Source: Amphiduros pacificus (taxonomy: Eukaryota; Annelida; Polychaeta; Phyllodocida; Hesionidae). Taken from it: a DNA stretch of 64,000 bases. Location of the stretch: the NCBI GenBank assembly GCA_949316495.1, contig OX439004.1, positions 54,964,159-55,028,158 on the forward strand, written 5' to 3'. The stretch's first letter is position 1, and the number at the start of each line of letters is the position of its first letter. A program made the translations under genes and the position numbers. Positions 1 through 10,673 of this stretch are shown here, piece after piece. The notes below the pieces were generated by a model that searched no databases, was not told where the DNA came from, and saw only the letters and a list, made by a program, of their open reading frames with translations.

Positions 1-114
1 TTGGAAGGATGAGAAGTTAGTCTTGTACATATATGTAAAACTCATTGGATTTGGTACATTGGTACCAAGGGCCTGTTTGTACAAAGGGTTGTTTACCTTG
101 CTATTAAAGCTCTT

Positions 115-381
115 GGATAATACAAAGCAAATTGAGGACGTTTCTGCCAAATGGTAAAGTGACATACACATCAGATTCAGATCACGTGTAGATTGCTTCT
201 TTCCATACCAACTCATGCCCCAACTCTATATATATAACCTTAAATCTAACCTTAATTCATATTGCACAGAGATTTATGTAGGGGAATAGGATGAGGAATA
301 ACATTTGGCCACAAAGTTTCGAGTATAAACATTTAGGTTATGTTGGGAAAAAGACTAAAATCTGATTTCATCCAAGCTTTA
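115..381. mobile_element. Diverged, short MITE copy (TA-flanked family)
   Basis: The right part (about 271-381) matches the right ends of the copies at 1183-1655 and 45361-45909, including the shared ACATTTGG/ACATTTGA..ATAAACATTTA stretch and a terminal ATTTCATCCAAGCTTTA. A left end TAAAGCTCTTGGATAAT at 115 is roughly the reverse complement of that terminus. TA dinucleotides lie at both ends. The middle does not align with the longer copies, so this is an internally deleted or older family member. The left boundary is less certain than the right. Confidence 0.5.
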
Positions 382-836
382 ACAATGACATTATTAAAAT
401 CATACAAGAACTATTTTCTGTCAGTAGCGTAATCTTTTTGTCATGTTTTAAAGGGTGTAATGCATCTAGGACAGGTATTATTTGAGGTGATATCTTCCAA
501 ATTGGGATGAAAACATGAAGACCTCATAAGAGTTGATAATTACCCCGACTCACATGCTTGGTCGCTTACAATATTACCACAAAATGACAGGCAAACGCAG
601 GAACCCAAAGATGCATTCTCCCCTGTAACTTAGATCTCGAGGTCTCAACTGATCAGGTATTGAGCATATTAAACATGGTATTTGTATCATTCCCAGATAG
701 AAAATATAGCATTGATGTATAATGCTGAGGCTGTGGGAGATTCCATAACCTGTTTTCAAAGTTATCATATTCACCTGATTGACAGCTCACAAACCGATGA
801 GATGGCCCCTTCTATGACGCTCAGCACAGTGGTAGA
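382..836. other. No gene seen
   Basis: AT-rich single-copy sequence. A 66-codon minus-strand frame (574-774) has no recognisable motif. Confidence 0.5.
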
Positions 837-1184
837 GAAATGATTAATTAGTTTGTTTGTTTGTTGGTTTGGGGTTTTACATCACTTTCAACATTATTTC
901 AGTCATTTCGTGATGAGACCTACTTGTAGCAAATATAGTGCTGCCTCACTGAACTGTCATGTTACAGGTCCTTGACATGACAACACACCCGGTCACAGAT
1001 TTACACGGACAATGGGTTAACCCTTTAGGCACATACCTCAGCTCATATGGGAAATTGTATCACAAGTTCAATCCCGGCACGGCTGGGGTTCGAACCCACA
1101 ACCTTTGGATCACTACAGAGGAACTGGTGCTAATAAGCTGGCGCTCTAACCAACTGCGCCACGGCTAGTGGCCTGAAATGATTA
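837..1184 (-). mobile_element. Full-length tRNA-derived SINE with target-site duplications
   Basis: Read on the minus strand, a tRNA-like head has an A box at 1140-1161 and a B box at 1085-1097 (GGGTTCGAACCCC). A conserved central body follows (GTCATGTCAAGGACCTG type), then a tail ending GTGATGTAAAACCCCAAAC with AAAC repeats near 850-880. The 10-bp direct repeat GAAATGATTA at 837-846 and 1175-1184 is the target-site duplication. This layout is that of a Pol III-transcribed SINE mobilised by a LINE. Partial relatives lie near 7.9, 16.5 and 40.2 kb. The right duplication overlaps the first bases of the neighbouring MITE, so the SINE landed at the edge of an existing MITE. Confidence 0.88.
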
Positions 1185-1655
1185 AAGCATTCATGAAATC
1201 ACAGAAGTCACAAGCAATTTTGGGGAGATGTGATACGAAACTGCAAGCAATCTCAGTAAAATATACCAAAATACACAAACTATGGTTTTTGTGTTTTGAT
1301 GAAAGTGCCAAGTACTGGTTATACCACTTTGACCACCAAGACAAACATTAATGGACAAACAGAACTCTGTAAGTCAAGTTACTTCATTGTCCCAATCTGA
1401 AGGTACCCCATAGTTTGCAAAATCTTACTAAGCAGGTGTCTGCACTAGATCACTGGTCAGTAAACAAGGTTTGTTGACAAAGTGTCCAAGGGATGATAAG
1501 GAGTTTAGCAGAAGACTCCTCCACTTTCAAATGGCACAATAAATTATAACAAGGGAATATGATGGGTAATACCATTTGATCACAAAGTGTGGGGTATAAA
1601 CATTTATATTATGCAAAGAAAAAGTGCTTGAAAACCTTATTTCATGAATGCTTTA
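1183..1655. mobile_element. MITE, about 473 bp, TA-flanked
   Basis: The termini TAAAGCATTCATGAAAT (1183) and ATTTCATGAATGCTTTA (ending 1655) are perfect inverted repeats of 17 bp whose outer TA dinucleotides could be a TA target duplication, as made by Tc1/mariner-type transposases. The interior aligns along its length with 45361-45909 (shared GTGCCAAGTACTGG, CAATCTGAAGGTACCCC and TGCACTAGATCACTGGT). There is no coding capacity, so it is non-autonomous. The superfamily is inferred only from the TA target. Confidence 0.8.
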
Positions 1656-2523
1656 CATTTCCAGTCCTGCCTACAGTGTTGTCAGAAAACAGATGAAAGA
1701 TCAGGATACCACAGTTTGACTGTTACCATCCCTCATTAGCCTTTTCATGACTGTTACCATGCTGTGAGGCCTGATTGGGGACCTCCTCTCAGTCAATACC
1801 ACGGTATAAACAAGTGTGGATTTTCCTAAAAGTCATAACATTATGTCATTCACCATGTTTACCGAAAGAGAAAATCCTTATGCATAAATTCATCGGATAA
1901 AAACAAAGCATTCTCGCCAAAATCTCGAAGTCACTGTGACTTAAATCATTCTCTCACGCATACAAATCATTTTTCACTTATACCAGCGCTATTGCAACAG
2001 CGCCACCTTGCGTGGTAAAAAGGCTGGACATTTTACAAAGCATTGCCGCCATGGACCGATAATACGTGTATGCTCCATAGACTTACAGCCTGATCAGTGG
2101 AAACCTCGAACATCCAGCCCTGAAGGCAAAACAAACGTGAGCGGCACTTGTGTTTCACAAAGATTGTCTGAGAACATGGGCACAGTCAACCCTTTTGACC
2201 CAGTTCCATATACTATCAACACCAACAAACACTTCACATGAACGTACATCAATCATCGCCAAACACTGCACTGAAGGCAATGGCAAGTCAAAGCCCGTCA
2301 AATTTATCACCGAATCTCTTTTTACAAAACACCCTGTCTTCACCCTACATGCTATTTAGTAGAAATCACTTTGAGACAGGACCATTGATCAATCAAACGA
2401 GGAAATCTATTAATTTCAACAGATATGGGCGATGAATAGGTGTGCCATGTTCTGGGTTAGAATGATACTGCTAATACTGCCCCTCACACCCAACAACACT
2501 GGAAATTGAGAATATAATTGCGC
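1656..2523. other. No gene seen
   Basis: Single-copy sequence. Short frames on both strands between 2008 and 2435 overlap each other and show no domain. Nothing supports an exon here. Confidence 0.45.
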
Positions 2524-3392
2524 TGAGGGGTGATAGCGTGGAACAGTGAGTAGACTGGGGTGATAGCATGGAGCAGTGAGTAGACTGGGGTGATAGCATG
2601 GAGCAGTGAGTAGACTGGGGTGATAGCGTGGAGCAGAGAGTAGACTGGGGTGATAGCGTGGAACAGTGAGTAGACTTGGGTGATAGCGAGGAGCAGTGAG
2701 TAGACTGGAGTGATAGCGAGGAGCAGTGAGTAGACTGGGGTGATAGCGTGGAGCAGTGAGTAGACTGGGGTGATAGCGAGGAGTAGTGAGTAGACTGGGG
2801 TGATAGCGTGGAGCAGTGAGTAGACATGGGTGATAGCGAGGAGTAGTGAGTAGACTGGGGTGATAGCGTGGAGCAGTGAGTAGACTGGGGTGATAGCGTG
2901 GAGCAGTGAGTAGACTGGGGTGATAGCGTGGAGCAGTGAGTAGACTGGGGTGGTAGCGTGGAGCAGTGAGTAGACTGGGGTGATAGCGTGGAGCAGTGAG
3001 TAGACTGGGGTGATAGCGTGGAGCAGTGAGTAGACTTGGGTGGTAGCGTGGAGCAGTGAGTAGACTGGGGTGATAGCGTGGAGCAGTGAGTAGACTGGGG
3101 TGATAGCGTGGAGCAGTGAGTAGACTGGGGTGATAGCATGGAGCAGTGAGTAGACTGGGGTGATAGCGTGGAGCAGTGAGTAGACTGGGGTGATAGCGTG
3201 GAGCAGTGAGTAGACTGGGGTGATAGCGTGGAGCAGTGAGTAGACTGGGGTGATAGCGTGGAGCAGTGAGTAGACTGGGGTGATAGCGTGGAGCAGTGAG
3301 TAGACTGGGGTGATAGCGTGGAGCAGTGAGTAGACTGGGGTGATAGCGTTTAGTAGTGAGTAGACTTGGGTGGTAGCGTTTAGTAGTGAGTA
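2524..3392. repeat. Minisatellite, 30-bp unit, about 29 copies
   Basis: The unit begins TAGACTGGGGTGATAGCGTG and recurs every 30 bp with one or two substitutions per copy. Because 30 is a multiple of three and the unit lacks stops, two long minus-strand frames (up to 336 codons, 10-residue periodicity) stay open. These are by-products of the repeat and not evidence for a protein. The last two units (GTTTAGTAG variants) are the most diverged, as expected at an array edge. Confidence 0.95.
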
Positions 3393-3840
3393 AATTACCC
3401 TGTCTTAGACCTCTGTCACATCTCAAGTGGATTATACACTAACACCTTTCCTCAATTTCCTGTCCAATCCCTCCCGCCAAGCAGCAACCAGGACAGGGTG
3501 CACCGCTCCCCGGGATCGCACCCCTGCCAGCAGTCACGCTTTGGGGTGCTTTTCAATTGTACCGACTCAACTCATTTAGACTTACACAGAGCGCATTAAA
3601 ACACACTGTACACAGAATCGATGGTCACACGGATGATTGCAGAGGCATTGTTATGGCCATAACTCTCATGACAGAGGACATCCGGGACATCTGAGGTCTC
3701 AATAGTCTATCCGGTGGGCCCTGTGTACTGATATATACCCAGTCTTCCCTATTCCCCGGCTACCCAGGTATTGACGGCCACCAGAGGGCGCTTAATATGA
3801 AGGATCAACTTGAGTAGAATTCATTATCCCTCCCTCTACA
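3393..3840. other. Single-copy spacer with a CTCF-like site
   Basis: No gene seen. GC-richer than its surroundings. It contains the CTCF-like motif annotated at 3778-3792. Confidence 0.5.
3778..3792 (+). promoter_or_regulatory. Putative CTCF-binding motif
   Basis: CCACCAGAGGGCGCT closely fits the bilaterian CTCF core (CCACNAGRKGGCGC). A second near-identical site in the same orientation is at 43200-43214. Binding is inferred from sequence only. Confidence 0.4.
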
Positions 3841-3993
3841 GGGTCAAATCCGATTAATTTTAAGGCTTACAGACTAAGTGGGTCAGATTTGATTAACCTT
3901 TAGGCTTAGAGATTAAGTGGGTCAGGTTTGATTAACTTTTAGGCTTAGAGATTATGTGGGTCAGATTTGATTAATTTTAAGGCTTATGGGTCA
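3841..3993. repeat. Tandem repeat, 39-bp unit, about 4 copies
   Basis: GGGTCAGATTTGATTAA..TTAGGCTTA.AGATTAAGT recurs at 39-bp spacing with moderate divergence between copies. Confidence 0.85.
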
Positions 3994-5517
3994 TCACGTT
4001 TGTCTACAGGTTGTTTTGCCACCTGATCAAGTTATGTTGAATTCTTGATCATTGTCACTTCGTGGAAGTGGTTCTGTAGGTTAATAGGCATAATTGAGTA
4101 AAAGACACCGAAAATATCCCAGGGTGCAATCTTAATCATAAGATTTGATATTTGACATTTACAAAAATAAAGTGGTATTCAAATCTTGTATCCTACGGAA
4201 ATCACTTTTTTAATACCATATTCATTTAATGAAAAGCTACAATGACCAAATTATTCTTACTGCAGTGGGATTAAATTCAAGGTGGCTTCAAGAACATGCC
4301 AGGTATTTCACCAGCCTTTATACGTCCTTAAAGGTATGCGCTTCATATGGAACTGAAATCTGTAATTAAAATAACATGCACAAAGAATATTGAAGTTTTT
4401 AAATCAAAGTGCCACTATCTTTCCTTATTATAAGTTATAATGGAAGGTGAAAAAGAGTTCTATATTAAATATTGGATTTCAAAAAGCTGAGTGTGTGATA
4501 GTTTAAAAGGTAATCTTCAAAGAATATGAGAATCAATGAATTTTATCACAAAGACAACGTTCATTTTAAATAATCTTGCTAAAACAATCTCAGAACAAGT
4601 AGTATTTTGGTCCATGTTTGAGCGGTGAGCTGTGGCAGGAACCGGAATAGGCTTGTGTCCACACGAATGTCACCCGCTGGAAGATCTCCATTAAACACCT
4701 ACAGATGTAAACCGCCAGAATCCACATCTTAATCAATAGTCATTGGTGTCGCCTGTGCCGGAGAAATGAGCTTCCCAATTCATTCAAATAACCTTTATAA
4801 TGGTCTGGAAACAGAGAACTTCAGCAATCTCATGAGACTTTTTTTCATTTTCGTTTAAGAATTTTAAGTTCTTCCAAAGCAATTAGCGCCAACCTCAATG
4901 TTGTTCTCATGTGTACACTCCCTTATGATACCGATATTTAGTTTGTCAGGTGTAAATAATCAAGATAGAGCCTTGATGTTCTGTGCCAGAATTATTGGCA
5001 CTTTCACTGGTAAGCTGCGACCGTTAACGCCCGCCATAATGATTGTTGTGAAGGATGTGGCAATTGGTTAGATAGCAGGAAAAATACTCGATATTGGGAA
5101 AACGTTTTACTTCTTCAAGATATCAATATGTGACATACGATTTTGCATCGCTTTATATTTGTGATCATTGAATTATAAAAAAATAAAAATCAAGCACAAT
5201 ATCATGATTGTGTCACTAGTCTTTCACTTTTGAGGCTGGACTATCGATTGTCGGGCATTGTGATATCATGAGTATAAAGACCGACTTGGGACTTAACAAC
5301 ATAGTGGTAAACTGACCGGAAGTGACTCTGACGTACTGTAATGACCAGTGGTACAACAATTGTCTGATCAAGTATGCCTGCGCGGGAGTCTTCCATAGTA
5401 TTTACAATCATCTGATATCTATAAAGACCACAGTGGATGACTGAAATTAAACATTCATGGCACAACCATTTTACTGAAGGTTGAACGTCAGATCACTTCA
5501 ATGAGTGTGATTTGGTG
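3994..5517. other. No gene seen
   Basis: AT-rich single-copy DNA. The only frames are short and carry no motif. The stretch 4610-4750 is richer in GC and could be a conserved non-coding element, but nothing in the sequence proves it. Confidence 0.4.
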
Positions 5518-5705
5518 AAAAATTTGCATCACGTGACAGGGTTGTATCATGTGTCACGGTTGTATCATCTGATATGGCTGTATCATGTGACAAGGCTATA
5601 TCACATGACAAGGTTTTATCATTTGACAAACTTGTATCACGTGACAGGGTTTTATCATGTGACAAGGTTGAAACATGTGGCAAGTTTGCATCACGTGACA
5701 GGGCT
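5518..5705. repeat. Minisatellite, 18-bp unit, with recurrent E-boxes
   Basis: About ten units of the type TATCATGTGACAAGGTTG. Three retain TCACGTGAC, a perfect E-box/M-box core, and several others carry CATGTG. Both strands stay open for 60-125 codons because the unit is 18 bp. Confidence 0.88.
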
Positions 5706-6516
5706 GCACCCAATGCATTGAGAAGATAGTCTGCACTTAACTTGAAGAGTGGAAAGTTTTCGAAACTATAGTTTAATTGATTTAACTTGCATAATAAATT
5801 CCGACTATTTGGTATCACCCAGAAAGTGGTCCTAGTGTGGCAGGTCCTCCTCGCTATCCTCGCTATATTACTCATGATTGATTGGGAATTATATTGATCT
5901 GACGTGAAACAAACAAGTTCAAACTTACAAGGTTTCTGTAAGCCTCTTGCTGCAATGAAGCTTTGTGGCCTGGCCCCGAGGAGGATAGAAACACCACATT
6001 GATCTGTATAAGGTTAAACCTCGGGGATAACGTGAATAATCATAGTCATATCGCCCTCGCTACCTTAATGGCGCGGCATGTCTATCCCACCCGCCGGCTA
6101 CCGCACTCCCCTGGACAGTGGAGAAAATACTCTAAACATCTCGACACAGGGATATAAGAATCTATAAAGACCTAAAGGGGATTGATAAGAAAGATTTTGT
6201 GCAGATTATTTTTGGGCCATAAAATGATACAGTCCGGACAGCTTTCTCTATTTTCAATGGATTTTTCAAGCCTATAGGGCCAAGTTGCATCTTACAAAGC
6301 TTCTAACTTTCTGCTGGATTGGGGCAGTGGTGAATTCTACATTCCTCCACTCATACTGTGTGGTCATGAACCATGAACCATGACCAGTGCAAGCATTGGG
6401 CCACAGTGCTAGACATTCTTTTAATGTGCCTTCATGTCTGACAAAGATACCGTGATGGTTTGTTTGGACCTTTTGTAAACAGAACCTGTATCTTATGTAA
6501 AGGCGCATGGGGTATT
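5706..6516. other. No gene seen
   Basis: Single-copy sequence with only short frames on either strand and no recognisable domain. Confidence 0.45.
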
Positions 6517-6983
6517 AATGCTGGGAGGGGAGAGGCTATGGCGATACCAGAATGCCTCTATGCTGGGAGGGGAGAGGCTATGGCGATACCAGAATGCCTC
6601 TATGCTGGGGGGGGGGGAGGCTATGGCGATATCAGAATGCCTTTATGCTGGGAGGGGAGAGGCTATGGCGATATCAGAATGCCTCTATGCTGGGAGGGGA
6701 GAGACTATGGCGATACCAGAATGCCTCTCTGCTGGGAGGGGAGAGGCTATGGCGATACCAGAATGCCTCTATGCTGGGAGGGGAGAGGCTATGGCGATAC
6801 CAGAATGCCTCTATGCTGGGAGGGGAGAGGCTATGGCGATACCAGAATGCCTCTATGCGGGGAGGGGAGAGGCTATGGCGATAACAGAATGCCTCTATGC
6901 TGGGAGGGGAGAGGCTATGACGATACCAGAATGCCTCTATGCTGGGAGGGGAGAGGCTATGACAATACCAGAATACCTCTATG
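6517..6983. repeat. Minisatellite, 42-bp unit, about 11 copies
   Basis: The unit starts GCTGGGAGGGGAGAGGCTAT and repeats every 42 bp. One copy carries a run of ten G (6607-6616) that shifts the phase. Plus-strand frames of up to 231 codons here come from the 42-bp period. The G-runs make the plus strand G-rich. Confidence 0.95.
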
Positions 6984-7853
6984 GAACAAGATCAGTCAAA
7001 AGCAAGGGCATCAAGAGGATACATACATATATACCAAATCCATTATTTACCACACAATATTCATACGGGGAGGGACCACATACAGAATCAAACCACATCA
7101 TGGAAATATCATTAGTCATAATAAACAGGACACAGAGGATTTACATTAAAGGCAGAGCGAATTTATGCTCAGTTGCTCTAGCGTCCGGGGTGATGACTAT
7201 CCCACCAAGATAGACAATGCTAATACAAGCAAACAAACAAAAGGTATTCAACAGGGAAATAGAAAACAGAAAACCGGAGTTTAAATACCCATTGTTCAAC
7301 ATAACCTCATTTTCTAGTGCCTGCCACATTTCTGTCTATTGAAGACAACTTAAATATGCAAATAGAACATGGAGATTGATGGAATGTCTTAACATCATGA
7401 TTTGTGTCTGATCCCCCATCCACGTTCCCCAACGACGGATACTCACAAACCATAGGTAACAGTTGGACTGTCATTGATTTGTGATCAGTTCATGTAGAAC
7501 ACAATTTGTATATCTAATATCAATGGGTTAACAATGATCTTTGATTTATGCCCATTATTAGCTGTATGATTAATTCATACAAGGTTTGGCGTCTTCACAC
7601 TAGGGTATCACAAACCTATGATGGGATCGCTCACCTGGGGAGGATGAAAGGGATATCGTAATCAAGTCAAACCCAATGAGGCAGATATGTTGTATGGGTG
7701 GAATCCCTCTGGGGGTGGCTGTATGCTGGGTTTATCCACAGAGGGATTGGAAGGTGGAGGTCACAATGTCCTGGGTGCCCAACGCGGTCCCCACCAATCT
7801 CCATGATAATAGAGGTTAGACACACTAACATGCTGTTAGCAATCAATCAATGA
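6984..7853. other. No gene seen
   Basis: Single-copy DNA; no exon-like frame or RNA gene recognised. Confidence 0.45.
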
Positions 7854-7975
7854 TTAAAGGGTCAATCTGGTAAAGCTGTGACCGGGTGGGTTGCCATATC
7901 AAGGACCTGTGGAATGATAATTCAGCGAGGCAGCACTATATCTGCTACAAGTAGGTCTCATCACGATATAACTGT
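7854..7975 (+). mobile_element. SINE fragment (central body, both ends missing)
   Basis: Shares GTGACCGGGTGGGTTG, ATCAAGGACCTGTGGAATGA and GCTACAAGTAGGTCTCATCA with the body of the SINE at 837-1184. The tRNA-like head and the AAAC tail are absent, and there is a short deletion near the left end. Confidence 0.8.
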
Positions 7976-8630
7976 TAGTCTCCTTATAATACAACACCTA
8001 GGCTTGTGAATATGGAACTAATTAAAATCAACATGCGATGGAGTCTTCCTGGGAAGAGGAATATAAGGGAAAGGATAGGACACTATCATAATACAAGTAA
8101 TGAGAGTTTTGTCAGTACCCAACATTACAGCTGAATATATTATAAATTACATGGTTATCATTCTTTAACATATTATGTGGGTCTTGTATAGTTTCTGTCC
8201 ATGCCACGTATTTATTCTGACATCCAAAATAAGGAATAGCAAAAAGGTAAGGCAAAGAATTAACCCACATCCATCGCACATATTGATTCGGAGAAAGCTT
8301 TTGAGAGCAAACAGAGATCTCTATTTGTGTAAACATCTGGTATCAATGGAATTTGAATAAGACCTGAATATAGAGTGAATGTAATACAAGTGTCAACATT
8401 AATTACTTTGCCATTCATTGGTTTACTACTCAGGTTGTGTATGACAGGGACACCTAATGTGGTCTTATTAATGACCTCACCAGACAACTGATGACATTGA
8501 TGTCAACGATATTAAAATTCAGTGTTTAATTCATATTGATGATAGATGAATTATTGCTAAGGCAGCGAAATGATGAAAAGACTTGATAAACATGTTATAT
8601 AAAGTTATACCGAGAAATGGAGAATGAGGT
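7976..8630. other. No gene seen
   Basis: AT-rich single-copy sequence. Opposing short frames at 8112-8487 have no recognisable motif. Confidence 0.45.
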
Positions 8631-9038
8631 GTGCATTACACACTGGGGAGGCTGGGTCTAAAAGTGTGCATTACACCCTGGGGAGGCACGGTCTAAAGCT
8701 GTGCATTACACACTGTGTCTAAGGCTGTGCATTACACACTATGTCTGAAGCTGTGTATTACACCCTGGGAAGGCACGGTCTAAAGCTGTGCATTACACAC
8801 TGTGTCTAAAACTGTGCATTACACACTGTGTCTAAAGCTGTGCATTGCACACTGTGTCTAAAGCTGTGCATTACACACTGTGTCTAAAGCTGTGCATTAC
8901 ACACTGTGTCTAAAGCTGTGCATTACACACTGTGTCTAAAGCTGTGCATTACACACTGGGGAGGCACGGTCTAAAGGAGTGCATTACACACTGGGGAGGC
9001 ACAGTCTAAAGCTGTGCATTACACACTGGGGAGGCAGG
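8631..9038. repeat. Minisatellite, 26-bp unit with a longer variant
   Basis: The main unit is AAAGCTGTGCATTACACACT plus GTGTCT. At both ends of the array a longer variant replaces GTGTCT with GGGGAGGCACGGTCT. The short unit fills the centre, as expected if recent amplification occurred from the middle of an older array. Confidence 0.93.
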
Positions 9039-9968
9039 GAAGGAGCAAATCCCATCTCAATGTGGACGCAGGGACATGGATAACATCGGTAGATAACACT
9101 GATAGAATTAAATCACTCCAAATAGCGGTCTCTGGGTATACATAGGTATGTATCAACTCTCGCTATGGTCACGTGGGGTAGATTAGCTCCCATACTGGGC
9201 AGGGAATAGAAATGACTAACGCCCATGAATATAGCAGAATAAATACAAAGTATTTGTATGGAATTATGAGAAAAGCGCACAGAACTGGAGTTCTGAACTG
9301 AAGTATGTTTTCTCAATTCAAATGAAGAACAAGCATATTGCAATGCAGAGAGAAGTAACCTTAATAATGGCAAAATGAACCTGCACCAAAATATGCTCTA
9401 ATAGGGAAAATGACATTACAACTGAACCAAAATTAGGGAATTGCTGCTTGTTCAAAATGATATTCTCTGTCAGAATCATATATACAAGACATTTATAATG
9501 CAGGAGACATGGCAAAATTTAGATCAGGGATCTTACCAATAAATATAGAAACAGGCAGATTTCTTAATATCCCATTGAGTATAGGCTGTGTCTGACGCGT
9601 GGGGAAGATGAATGTCAAGCAATCACATTTTCTGCTGATATTATAATGAATACAGGTGTAATTTGATAATTAATGTACATAAAAAATGCCTACTTTTCTT
9701 AAATCTACCTGATACTGAAAACATGAGAATATTGACATATGTATGGAAGTGTCTTCACTTGGCACCTTTCTCGGGATATTGCCTGCCATAATACTGACAT
9801 GCCGGCTCTTTAATGTTAAATGTAAATGTAAAACATTATAATATATAAGAGACATCTGAAGATAGAAGCAGTGAATGAATTACTTTCTCGCCTCGTCTCT
9901 TTGTGGGTGTATTTTCCACCTGAGGTAACATTAAATCATGCGTCTATTCGGAATTTTCAAGAAGAATA
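9039..9968. other. No gene seen
   Basis: Single-copy sequence with overlapping short minus-strand frames (9113-9855), none with a recognisable domain. Confidence 0.45.
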
Positions 9969-10673
9969 GTATGCTGCTAACAGGATTATTGTCTGCTGCT
10001 AACAGGACTATTGTATGCTGCTAACAGGACTATTGTCTGCTGCTAACAGGACTATTGTCTGCTGCTAACAGGACTATTGTATGCTGCTAACAGGACTATT
10101 GTATGCTGCTAACAGGACTATTGTATGCTTCTAACAGGACTATTGTATGCTGCTAACAGGACTATTGTATGCAGCTAACAAGACTATTGTCTGCTGCTAA
10201 CAGGACTATTGTATGCTGCTAACAGGACTATTCTCTGCTGCTAACAGGACTATTGTATGCTGCTAACAGGACTATTGTATGCTGCTAACAGGAATATTGT
10301 ATGCTTCTAACAGGGCTATTGTATGCTGCTAACAGGACTATTCTCTGCTGCTAACAGGACTATTGTCTGCTGCTAACAGGACTTGTATGCTGCTAACAGG
10401 ACTATTGTATGCTGCTAACAGGACTATTGTATGCTGCTACCAGGACTATTGTATTTTGCTACCAGGACTATTGTCTGCTGCTAACAGGACTATTGTCTGC
10501 TGCTAACAGGACTATTGTCTGCTGCTAACAGGACTATTGTCTGCTGCTAACAGGACTATTGTATGCTGCTACCAGGACTATTGTCTGCTGCTAACAGGAC
10601 TATTGTATGCTGCTAACAGGACTATTGTATGCTGCTAACAGGACTATTGTCTGCTGCTAACAGGACTATTGTC
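9969..10673. repeat. Minisatellite, 22-bp unit, about 32 copies
   Basis: The unit contains TGCTGCTAACAGGACTATTG followed by TA or TC, every 22 bp. One copy is shortened near 10381. Copies differ mainly at the TATG/TCTG position. Confidence 0.95.

Noticed and set aside
1085-1161. tRNA gene on the minus strand
   Set aside because: A and B boxes are present but the cloverleaf is degenerate and it is the head of a SINE with target duplications.
2416-3426. 336-codon minus frame with a 10-residue repeat
   Set aside because: Explained by the 30-bp minisatellite unit.
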